This document shows positions 54,627 to 64,000 of a stretch of DNA of 64,000 nt, one piece after another (the stretch's first letter is position 1; every line of letters begins with the position of its first letter). A model generated the notes under the pieces. It had not been told where the DNA came from. It did no database searches and saw nothing but the letters and a program-made list of their open reading frames with translations. The DNA is from Otis tarda (Eukaryota > Chordata > Aves > Otidiformes > Otididae), in contig CM048560.1 in the NCBI GenBank assembly GCA_026413225.1, positions 12,790,001 through 12,854,000 of the forward strand, written 5' to 3'. The position numbers and the translations under genes are program-made.

Positions 54627-54920
54627 GATGTCCCAGGATTTTCAGAAGCCCTCAGGCAGTTTCAGGAAGCAAGAATAAATCTGAAATATTTCTTGTTGTG
54701 GAGTGAGGAACTAGACCCTTTTAAATTGTATGTACACCGTCAAAAGTACTCTGGCTTTTTAGGGTGTTTGAAATATCATTGGAGATGCACATCCACCTCT
54801 TTTCATGAGGTTTCAAGTCTCCTCTCAAAGAAAAGTTGGCTTACCTTGATGATCTATTTGGGCAAAGTTGTAGAAACTGTTCACGTAGACCTGCTAGGAG
54901 AAGTTCTTGTTTTTGACTAG
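54627..54920 (+). CDS. Weak candidate terminal exon or chance open frame
   Basis: A pyrimidine-rich TTACATTCTTTTAG ends at 54627, and the frame that starts with that G runs open for 97 codons to a TAG at 54918-54920. Its start reads DVPGFSEALRQFQEARINLK and later it contains WSEELDPFKLYVHRQKYSG. An AATAAA lies roughly 200 bp downstream. Against a real exon, I recognise no domain, the second half is hydrophobic and irregular, there is no upstream partner exon, and AT-rich DNA yields frames of this length by chance. The only in-track start is a TTG, which is not meaningful in a vertebrate. Confidence 0.15.
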   Translation, partial: DVPGFSEALRQFQEARINLKYFLLWSEELDPFKLYVHRQKYSGFLGCLKYHWRCTSTSFHEVSSLLSKKSWLTLMIYLGKVVETVHVDLLGEVLVFD

Positions 54921-54934
54921 CTTCTGATCATTGT

Positions 54935-54959
54935 AAAAAAAAAAAAAATTTTTTTTTTT
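54935..54959. repeat. A14T11 homopolymer palindrome
   Basis: Fourteen A are followed directly by eleven T, so 22 bp is perfectly self-complementary. It lies 23 bp before the G-rich tract at 54983-55002. Confidence 0.92.
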
Positions 54960-54982
54960 ATAATAACCTGCCCATCTGATTC

Positions 54983-55002
54983 GGGGGCGGGGGGAGGGGG
55001 GG
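54983..55002 (+). repeat. G-quadruplex-type G tract
   Basis: The + strand reads five G, C, six G, A, seven G, with two further GG pairs just after (TTGGAGGG). The runs can be divided into four stacks with one-base loops, which fits the standard quadruplex rule. It is isolated in AT-rich sequence and has no promoter or gene beside it that I can see. Confidence 0.85.
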
Positions 55003-55448
55003 TGTCTTGGAGGGCGCTAGGTTTTGCTAATGGAGCGAAACTCTGCTGAAAATGAATTAATAGGGTTTTAAAAACTCAGTGAAACAGCAATACCAAATAG
55101 AGTCCTTTTGGCATTAAATAAAACATGGAAATTATGTATGTTCTAAGGCCTCAGTGTTTTCTAGAGTAACAATATATACATCTTGAAGATCAGCAATTAT
55201 GTGAAAAGAAATAGCAAAATAACATGCCATTCCATTCATGGCAAAAATGTTGTGAAAGGAATCAAAGGAAACAAATTGAATTTATTTTAAGTTTCTAAGT
55301 ATCAGTGACAGAAATGTGTTTCACTTTCATTGTTTTCTAAAGAGTGAAATGATAAAAATTTACATAGGATTGGTGCAGAAAAATAGTATGTCTATCATAT
55401 TTACAAGAAAGACATAACTAGTTCAGCAAGATCCAAGGCCATCAGACC

Positions 55449-55467
55449 ATCTGGCCTCAGGCCAGAT
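55449..55467. repeat. 19-bp palindrome, 9-bp arms
   Basis: ATCTGGCCT and AGGCCAGAT are exact complements around a single C. It lies just left of the 21-A run and is not part of a recognised element. Confidence 0.85.
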
Positions 55468-55480
55468 TCTCAAAAGAATG

Positions 55481-55501
55481 AAAAAAAAAAAAAAAAAAAA
55501 A
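55481..55501. repeat. A21 homopolymer
   Basis: Twenty-one A in a row, followed after GACTGCAGGGG by another A run. It may mark the tail of an old plus-strand retroposed sequence, but nothing recognisable precedes it. Confidence 0.9.
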
Positions 55502-55813
55502 GACTGCAGGGGAAAAAAAAGGTTATGCCACTAAATTCAGTTCAGTTTAACTCAGCTAGCTTCAATCACATTGTTACAGCGTATTTCAGGTCATAAGGTG
55601 GATATGAGGTAGAAATAACCATGGAAAAGTGGTTTGGTTTTCCTTTTTGTTTGCCTTGCTTCTAGCATTTAATTTTTCAAGTAGCTTGTTAATTTTTCAA
55701 GTTGCTACAAAGATCAAACAGGTTTTAAAATAGATGACTAATCACAAATAGGTGTTCAAAATGGGTGCTGTCAGAAATTGAAGTTCTTCCAGTGTAGAGG
55801 ATTCTTTCTCTGT

Positions 55814-56110
55814 TTAGTTTTCTCTGGTTGATGAACTGCTGTGTCCCATAGTTCCCATCATCTCATAGCTACCCTTGCATACTGACTTGCAGCTTGCACC
55901 TTCTTCCTCTACTGACGCACCTGGGCCCACTTCTGTGGTGGAGTTGTACCATGCAGGTTTTGAAATAATGTGACTCTGCAAAGCTCCTAGATACCTGTGT
56001 GGATTGTTGGCTTTTTCCTTTCCAGCTTCTGGGTTTTTTTGTTGTTCTGAAAACTGCTGTGCCATCAGTGTTTCCTGATCTTTTGTGAAGTTAGTATCAA
56101 CCTCCTGCAT
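55814..56110 (-). pseudogene. Possible degraded coding fragment, unidentified
   Basis: On the minus strand an ATG-led frame runs 98 codons, starting MQEVDTNFTKDQETLMAQQF and ending GTMGHSSSSTREN. The composition is unusual for random AT-rich DNA: hydrophilic, rich in Glu, Gln, Lys, Ser and Asn, and with few large hydrophobic residues, like a disordered C-terminal tail. Coding-like sequence may also extend upstream to about 56330. No full gene is present and no poly-A tract follows on the minus strand, so it is not a clear processed pseudogene. I do not recognise the family, and it may be chance. Confidence 0.2.
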
Positions 56111-56948
56111 CCATCTCTGTGTGGTTAGGGGATTGATTGCCGTTCATTAGCCATGTACAGTGGTAGGGCCTCTGCCAGCCCAACAGTGACCTCTAGCGAG
56201 TGAAGTCTTACGTTGCAAGTTCAACATGACTCTTGAAGACTCTTGGGAGATCAGAGGTTGGCAGAAGAGGAAAAAACGGAAAGCTCCCAAGCACCCAATT
56301 CTGCCATTGGACTCTTTGCGTTTGAATGTATAGGCTGTTCAGCGTAAATTGATCAAATGCTTATACTTTTGCTTTTTTGTTGTTGTTGTTACCTTGAACT
56401 GTTTCTGTATTTGCTGTTACCCACTCAACAACTATAATAGAAGCATAAAACATTTTTTGGTTAATTAGCATTTTTTTTTTTTGTGAGCATCTTAGGGTGT
56501 TAGCACAATTTCACTCCTTGTCTGTTAAATTATATGGACTGCAGGAGACTGAAGCAGTGCTTAAGGTGGTTGTTAAGGGTCACATTACAGCCAAGATTGT
56601 TCAGTTCTCAGTTCTCTCCTCAAAGTCAATCTGTGATTGTTCCTTTCTGAAAACACAGGGATATCTGGGTAGTTGAAATTATAACAGACTTCTGTCCAAG
56701 GGGTCATGTTCAGAGATCTTGAAATCAATTTCACATAAACTGATGAATATTAATAATAATCTTAAATAAGAAATTTGAATTAGAATTGAATATTAATTCT
56801 AAAATTAATTTTAAGAGGTTTTATTAGAACCAGAAATGTATCAATTAAGGCAAAAAAGATTACATTAACTTCAAAGTAATACTGCACACCGTTTGTAATA
56901 ACTCAAGATTGCATTTTCACAAAAAAAAAGTGATGCAGTAAGTACTCA

Positions 56949-57275
56949 TAGACTGGTTTGGGTTGGAAGGGCTCTTTGAAGGCCATCCATTCCAACCCCC
57001 GCCGCCAGGATCAGGGGCATCTCCAACCAGATCAGGTTGCTCAGAGCCCCGTCCAACCTGGCCTTGAATGTTTCCAGGGATGGGGCATCCACCACCTCTT
57101 TGGGCAACCTGGGTCAGTGTTCCACCACCTGTATTGTAAAAAATTTTTTTCCTTATATCCAGTCTAAATCTACCTCCTTCTCTTTTAAAACCATTACCCC
57201 TTGTCCTATCACAACAGGCTCTTGTAAAAAAGTTTGTTCCCGTCTTTTATTGCAGCACTTTGGTTTAATCTGTCT
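56949..57275 (-). mobile_element. CR1 LINE 3' UTR and ORF2 end fragment
   Basis: Seen on the + strand as the reverse complement, it opens with CATAGACTGGTTTGGGTTGG (the CR1 3' terminus). It continues with GGCCATCCATTCCAACCCCC, CAACCTGGCCTTGAATGTTT, CCAGGGATGGGGCATCCACC and TTGGGCAACCTGGGTCAGTG, and then with a stretch matching the end of ORF2 (TTCCTTATATCCAGTCTAAA, CCTTGTCCTATCACAACAGG). About 310-325 bp is recognisable, with modest divergence. It is the longest and best CR1 copy in the window, 5'-truncated and non-functional. The terminal octamer repeat is reduced to one partial unit. Confidence 0.95.
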
Positions 57276-60200
57276 ATATTGTAAAGTATGAAGAAGTCCA
57301 TGTAGATAAGCAGAGTGCAAAGATGCTTTTCCTTCAGCAGATGCATGTCTAATTGTAAGGTCTCTTTTCTAAATAGCCTCAGACCATGCAGCAAGAAGAG
57401 CAAAACAGAGACATGCCCCACTATGCTTCAGCAGTTGTTTATTAATTTTCTTTAAAAGAAAAAAAAGCCTGAGAACTTACTAACAGCCCCTCTAAGAGGG
57501 CTTTGTTGTAACATGGTTTCTGTCACTGTGATGGAAAAATAGTTTTGCAAAACAAGTGGTCAAGTGTTAGGAAATGCTTCTGTTAAATGAATTTATTTTT
57601 CCTCTTAGAATGTAAATACCAGCTGGTCACTGTCTTTCTAAACAGACTATTTAGGTCAGCAGAAAAGGAAGACAAACTGTTCTAGAGCTGACAGTATCAA
57701 AAACATAAAAAAAAAAGTTAAATACTTGTCCTGTTGTGATTAATGCTATATTCAGAACAGAACGGTACTACTGCTCTGTTTAAATCACATCAATGCCCTG
57801 TTCTGACCATCTCAGTCTCTGTAAATAACACGTGCACAACATTAATTGGAATTTGATGTCATTAACTGAAGGAGCAAATGCCTTCAGTCCCTACCTCAAA
57901 CTTAACCTCCACCCATATTCCAGATTTAGTCTGGATTCACCTAACCTACAGGCTTCTCATGAGTGCCTTCCCGGTCAAATCATAGATATGTACCCATCAC
58001 AAATCAGAATGGGGAAGATGCCTTCAAAGAAGATAATAGTTTTAAACTTTTTTTAGCTTCTAAGACAACTAATTCAGCCTCCAATGTATTTTCTGTCTGG
58101 TCCTAATTAACCACTGAGAAAGAGAACTTGTGGGAATGAACTCCATCAGTCATTCTTGCACCTGCATGAGTTGGCGTTCATATCTCCACGTGCTCCCCGA
58201 GCAGTTGGGCACTATATAAACCTACTCAGAACAAGCATGATGAAATGCAGCAGAGTGGTCAAAGGTTTTAAGGTACTAGGTATTCAAGATTCACCAGGTC
58301 TTTTATATCTTCCACTGAATATGCTTTGCTTACCAACTCTTTAGATGTCAGATGTCTTGAAACTTTCTGAAATCACAAGCAAGAGAGTGTTTCAGTGGTG
58401 GACATTGAGGCATGGTCTCTTCCAGCATTATGGAAATGCCTTATGGATCTTTTCGTTATTTCAAAGTGGACTGTTACCTGCTGGTTGAGAGAATGACAAG
58501 AACTGAGAGACATGAACTGTGCCATAAGCCTTTCTAGCATATGATCATGGCTGGACACGATGCTCCATGCACAGTATTTTTTGTTACTCTAGTTTGCAGT
58601 ATCTAACAACTTCTCCTTTGTCCTGTCAGAAGTCAGCATTCCAGTAACTTTATTCTGTTTTTGGTATAGCTTTTAAGTACCAAACCCTATTTTCAAATGT
58701 AATACAGGAATTTAGGCACACTGGTAATCAGCAGAATTTACGTTAAATAGGTATGCAATTTCTAAAGTGGCTTTAGTCTTTTAATTTGCCGAGACACTTG
58801 CAAATCTCACCTGTTAACCCATTTTCTGCAAGCTATTTTGAAAATAGCTTGCCTTCTTATCTCTTAGCCTTCTATCTTCTTGCCTTCGTATCTCTAAGCT
58901 GCCTTTTTTTTTTAATTATTTCAGATATATAATAGGGTCAATTTAAACTAAGCTAAAATGTAAATATAGTAGGTCAAGTCCTTACCTGTGTAACTGGCAT
59001 ACCTCTGTGAGAATCAGTGGCACTTTGCTAGCTTACGCTGTGGGGGGATGTCTGGGCAAGGTTAGTGAATTGATCTTCTTGATTGTCCTCTTAATCCTCT
59101 TACCTTGCCATTTACAAATTTTGTTTGCTATAAGTATTTATCTTTTATATGCTTGTATAATAGCATTTCTCAAAAAACCCACTATGAATAGTCTAGCTAC
59201 CTTTATTATCTTTGTTTCTAATGTAAACCCTCATTCAATCTCTGAAGAAGTGCCTTCTAGAAACACTAGTTTATGGAAGCTTATAAATACAAATTTTGGT
59301 GAGTCCTTTTATTTTGCACTACTCACCAGGCAACAGAAGAATGCCTGTGGTCACCTGGTTGGAAAAAACCTTTGAGAACACCACCAGAGGTGTAATAATA
59401 TACTGTGATTGCACTGTAAAAGTGACTTCAAAAATGCTTTTTTTATTTAAGGCTTATTTTGGTAGGAGAATCAGTCACTTGGATCACACTTTTGCCGTTT
59501 TTCACTCCTAAATGTACATGGGAAGTTTATCATGAATATGTTTGAAACATGCAGACACACCAAAGTCTCTAAGTCTCCATTTTCTAGGTGATTATATGTT
59601 TACGGTTTTGTCTGTGTACAAGGGCAGTGAAAGTACTGGCCATCTTACCCAGCCAGGCTCATGCTCTTAAAAAAGCTGTGATAGGGAAGAAAATGAATAA
59701 CAAATTTGGCATTTTGAATCTGGTTTTAATGGACTATTTTTAGGAAAGCTAAATTAATGATGATTGAACAGCAGCATTGTGCATAGTTTAAATCCTCCCA
59801 AAGATGAAGGTCAACACGGGTTTCTGAGATAAAAAAAAGACAGATTAAATAGTTTGAGCATAAAATGCAGTTGATAATGAAATCTGTAAATGGACACCTC
59901 TTCTATGTTGTATAATGCTAACACATGACATTTTGCTGTCCATATAACCTTTAGCTTTTCTGTCAATATTATTGTGCTGCACTGATTTCAGAAAAGGCAT
60001 CACACACTGTCAGAATGAAATGCATGTTTTAATAATAAAGCAATTATCCCCTTACGATATAGCAATATAATAGGTTTTTAATGATTAAATCAAACACTAT
60101 CTGCTTCAGTAAGTGTGTTGCTAAAACTGTGATCTATAATTTATTAAGGATGGAAGAAAACTTGATGTCAGGAATGAAACTAAGCGCTACAACAGACATG

Positions 60201-61705
60201 TTGCAAAGAGGCACAGATATTCAGCAAATTATAACTGAAGGGTCCAAGTACTAGCATCAGCCTAAGGTTTGATGTTTATTTTATTTTTAAGATGAAAGCA
60301 AGCTGAACTTCTAGACTTATAAAAAAGAATTGGTTGAATGGCAGCAGCAGAAACCACATACTGATGATGGCAGAAGCATTTTTTAAGAGACATTCTGTTC
60401 AACAAGTTTGTAGGACTGTCCCACTTGAAAAAGGACTTGTGATAACATTTCCAAATACAAGGCATGATCTCTGAGTAGTCAAACAAAATATTATCCAAAT
60501 TCAATCCTTCTCTCATGTAGCTTTTCTTTTTTTTTAATCTTTGCTTCCAATGTGTAATTTGTATGCTGATTGGTACAAGAATGTTAAGTTGTTTTTAAGT
60601 TGTAGGCCCAACTTTGCTAAGCAAATGTTTATGGCTGAAACTTTTAATATTTGGACATATATGACTGTTTATGCTTGCAGCTGTGTATTGTGCAGCTTGT
60701 TTGCTCTGTTTAAAAAAAAAATTGTTAAAAACATTATTAAAAGCAAGAACAAAATTATTTATTGCAACTTTAGATGCCTTTTAAGAAATTCTGCTGCTGT
60801 GTTGCTGACACCTCAGTCAAACTGTGCAAGTACAGTAATACAAGATAGTATTTAAGGGACTGGTAGCAATAATTAGATAAGTCAGAAGTTTTGATAGCTG
60901 TATGTTTGTACAGAGCAAACTTCAACTTTGCTGTAAAACTAACATGGCATTTTGTGTTCATTAAGCTGTCATGACAGAGCACAATTCTTGAAAATAAAGG
61001 TCCAGACTCTGCAGTGACATGAATGCTGTGGGTTGCAGAGAAGCCAGAGCAATTTCTGCCTCTTGTTTCTGTCTGTATTTAACAAAAGGGAAGAATAGTA
61101 AGGCTTTACATTTGTGAAGTACACATTTTGTATTATTGTTCAATACTGAAGAAAATACTTAACGAATGATCAAGCAGATTTTAGAGTAACATGCCCAAAG
61201 CAAAGATAAACTCATACCAGAAGGCCCTCTCTTGCTGGGTGCTCTGATACCAATGAGAATCGTGTAAAAAGCAGTGGAAGGAAATTGCTTCAACGGTTTG
61301 CACTAACTTTCAATTAGGGATGTTTTTATTACACTGCAGGATAAAATCACAGTGACTGTTGCTAACTTCACCTAATATTCATGCTCTTTATTTGAACAGA
61401 AAGGATAGCAAGCAGGGCTTACAAAGACATGAGAATAGGTCCTGTTTTTGTCATCTGAGCTGTGTAGATACAAGGTGCAATCTTACAGGACAGATCATCT
61501 TGCAAAACGAACTTGTATGATGTAACATCTGAGGGCATGTCAGCACTGTAATGTACTAGAGAAAAAACTGAGCTAGTGTTAAATGAGTCTCTAATGAGAA
61601 ATAGTCTAGCTGTGGCAGGATGGTAAATTATCCTCACATCAAGCTGGGCTACTACAAATAGGTTTCTACTACCCAAACCAGTCATTGATTATCTGTACGC
61701 TGATG
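57276..61705. other. Unannotated AT-rich DNA
   Basis: No gene or element was recognised. The longest frame is 59007-59375 (+, 122 codons), which is hydrophobic at the start and has no domain I know. A short stretch near 59355-59390 (GGTTGGAAAAAACCTTTGAG) faintly resembles a CR1 terminus but is too short to call. Confidence 0.5.
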
Positions 61706-61732
61706 ATCTGCACTGCACTGTGCAGTGCAGAT
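61706..61732. repeat. 27-bp near-perfect palindrome, 13-bp arms
   Basis: ATCTGCACTGCAC (61706-61718) and GTGCAGTGCAGAT (61720-61732) are exact complements separated by one T. The inner part repeats GCACT/AGTGC units. It is the longest exact inverted repeat I noticed in the window. The one-base centre is too tight for a microRNA precursor loop, so a cruciform or a dyad binding site is likelier. Confidence 0.9.
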
Positions 61733-64000
61733 TGGAGCTTGAGTCAGGGCTGCGCTGGCACAACATCTTGTTCTGCCACCTGCTCCAGGGCAACTTTAAA
61801 GTCCAGATTTTCAGAGACAGACCTTCAGGTTTATCTAAAATTTCCTGTACTTGCTCACTAAAGTAAACTTCTTGATGAAAGCTTAGTCCCTCCTTAGTTT
61901 GTTTTAGCTAGGTTTAAAAAGTATCATTACTTTGATTCAGCTATTTATAAAATTGATGCAGCTAGCTCTCTTGTGAAGCAGTTTGGTAGATTAGTAAAGT
62001 ACTTAGAAGAAATTCTTCAGTGGTCATTAAGTGCCAATTATTCACCCTTGTCATTAACAACCTCTGTTATCACAAAGATCATATATGTAGAAACTGACTT
62101 TCCATGCTTCTGAGATTTGGTTCTGAGAGCATTTTGATCCCACTAGCCATGACTAATTCATGTACCAGTTCAAATGTGGGAAATTCATTATCAAACTAAA
62201 CTGGCAGCTGGGGTTCATATCTGCAAAAAAAACCCCAGATGCTGCAAGGGCAAAAATTGAAAGCAGTTTTCTAGGATCGTGTATCACTGGATTGGCTAAA
62301 AAAAAAGTTTATTGTCAATGAGCTGATTTCAGAAAGTCTACCCTTTCTACTTTATAGCAAGAGCTGTTTTGGGAAATTTTGTATGATCAAGCATGTTGGA
62401 GTTGACTGAACACTGAATATACTTTGGAATGGAAGAATAATAAACCAAATCTTCTATATACAATTACAAATACTAAATTTGGAACATTTCAGAAGATGTG
62501 CAAGTAATGCTATCATTAACCTGTTAGTTACCATGCAAATGGAATCTAAACCTGTGTAACGAATGTGTCACACTGATTTATCTTCCTGTTTCTAGAAGGA
62601 ATTGATTTTTTTTTTTTTTTTTAAATTTGAGTAAGAGCATTTGCATTAAGACTTTCTCTCACACTTCTTTTTTTTCAAAATGCTTTGATAGCATCTGCAA
62701 TGACACAGTTAATGCTGGCCTTCTAACCTTGTAGTTATGAAATGAACTTGTCGGACATGTGCATATCCTCTCGTCTGTGCACTGGACAGAGCTGGCTCTT
62801 AACCTGGACAGATACTGTTGTTTCTGCTTGTAAAGACAGCTTCACTATGAATAATCTGCCATACCTTTATCTCTATGAACTGTTTTTTTTAATTGCTCTT
62901 GATTAATTTATTTACAACCTAATAAAATGTTTCATTAATCCCTGCAGTAAGCCTTTAAAAACTCTGAACATCCTCTATTCTATAAAGAATGCTGCCTAGC
63001 TCCTTCTGCCTTCTAATTGACTTCTTTGCCCTGGAACATATCCTCTAGAAATTATAGTGCCCTAAACACTCCCCTTCCTTGATAAAACAGTAAAATATGA
63101 AATGTTAGAAAATGCAGTCTGAAATACCATGCTCTTCAGAGGAGGAAGGATTTACAGCCTCCTTAAGAGGCAGACAGCATAGCTTATAGCACTGCAAAGT
63201 CCAAGGATTCACAGTAAAACCCTTCCTAAACATGAATAGAGGAGATTCATATTCAGATGATTAAATGGTTAGAGATGAGGAAAGTGTTCCATAGGAAGGG
63301 GATTTAAAAGACTGGAAGTGTGTGCTTTGGAGAAAAAAATATGGAGGATAAAAAAAATATATATAAGTAATGCTGTAGAGAAGGCAATTACTTTTGATAT
63401 GTATCAGTGATCTGTATTTTCAGAACAGAAAAGGATTTAATGAGCTTTAGAAAGGGACACGTTTAAAATGATAAATGTAAACACTTGTTCCTTTTTTTTT
63501 AAAATATCTAAGAATAGTTAGTTTTAGGATTGTTGTACACTTAGTGAGTTCTACACATAAGCTGGTATCAAAAAGCCTGCAAGGCTGAGCTGTGTCATTC
63601 ACAAATTATTCCATTTTTTTTGTTTGTTTTAATCTGGGATATTCACCCTTAGATTTAAAGATAAAATCAACCATTTCGTGGAACAGGTTTGGTGTTTTGT
63701 GGTGGTCCGCCCATCCCCAAAGTGTAACCATTGGAGGCCAAGTCACAGCATGATGTTATTTGTTCTGGAAAAATCGTCGTTGTGTTCCAAAGATACCTCT
63801 GTGGCATCCCTGCCAAGAAATTATTTCTCTGAATATGCAGCTTGATTGGTTAGCACATAAAAGGAAAGATGTAAAGCACATATTGCAGCCACTTTTCATC
63901 TTAAAATTTTCACTTTTTCATGTCCTTATGATCCAGGCAGCCTTGACTGATTTTTGTCTCTTTCTTGCTATTTACTATGCACCTCAGATCCACACATGTG
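61733..64000. other. Unannotated AT-rich DNA to window end
   Basis: I see no gene, RNA or mobile element here. It contains an 18-T run near 62608-62625 and ordinary AT-rich sequence with short A and T runs. Confidence 0.55.

Larger units (their letters stand above)
48676..54934. other. Unannotated AT-rich DNA
   Basis: No gene was recognised. It holds an (AT)12 microsatellite, a G/T-skewed stretch and a splice-acceptor-led open frame (54627-54920), listed or discussed separately. A less AT-rich patch at about 50260-50570, open on the minus strand for 100 codons, has no recognisable domain. Confidence 0.5.
55003..56948. other. Unannotated DNA with a minus-strand open frame
   Basis: Apart from the 21-A run, small repeats and the minus-strand frame at 55814-56110, nothing is recognised. 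A 20-bp tandem duplication sits at 55669-55706, where TTAATTTTTCAAGT occurs twice, followed by AGCTTG in one copy and TGCT in the other. Confidence 0.5.

Noticed and set aside
59007-59375. 122-codon frame with a hydrophobic N-terminal half
   Set aside because: Hydrophobic runs are expected from T-rich DNA; no domain, no splice context and a non-ATG-like environment.
59355-59390. Possible CR1 terminus (GGTTGGAAAAAACCTTTGAG)
   Set aside because: Only about 20 bp resembles the element and the flanks do not continue the match.
61706-61732. MicroRNA precursor
   Set aside because: The arms are too short and the loop is a single base, which does not fit Drosha/Dicer substrates.

Overview
The window looks like AT-rich, gene-poor nuclear DNA from a bird. 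The evidence is five fragments of CR1 LINEs, the dominant avian retrotransposon, one short solo LTR of avian endogenous-retrovirus type with an intact target-site duplication, a low overall density of mobile DNA, and many short A/T homopolymers of the kind seen in avian introns and intergenic spacers. A turtle or crocodilian also carries CR1 and cannot be strictly excluded, but the low repeat load favours a bird.

No complete protein-coding gene, tRNA, rRNA or CRISPR array is visible. Almost all open frames are shorter than about 160 codons, overlap frames on the other strand, and lack splice context or recognisable domains. The best coding candidate is one 155-bp internal exon on the + strand (14937-15091). 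It has a pyrimidine-rich acceptor, 51 whole codons and a GTGAGT donor. If it is real, the window is probably intronic sequence of a large gene transcribed rightward. I do not recognise its product.

Layout from left to right. 1-14936 is unannotated A/T-rich sequence with simple tracts. 14937-15091 is the candidate exon. 15092-28000 is unannotated, apart from a stop-poor, less AT-rich island at 21620-23050 and an old CR1 tail near 23270. 27962-34106 holds two old minus-strand CR1 reverse-transcriptase fragments that are adjacent in protein order but lie about 5.6 kb apart, with a 17-C run and unidentified DNA between them. 34610-34714 is a 30-bp exact duplication around an A-rich spacer. 37690-37986 is the solo LTR. 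48530-48675 and 56949-57275 are the two best-preserved CR1 3' ends, on opposite strands. 52101-52204 is a strongly G/T-skewed stretch. 54935-55002 places an A14T11 palindrome next to a G-quadruplex-type G tract. 55814-56110 is a minus-strand open frame with protein-like composition. 61706-61732 is an almost perfect 27-bp palindrome.

I found no convincing multi-gene or novel molecular system. The items most worth following up are the candidate exon, the split CR1 arrangement, the solo LTR as a lineage marker, and the A/T-palindrome plus G-tract pair.
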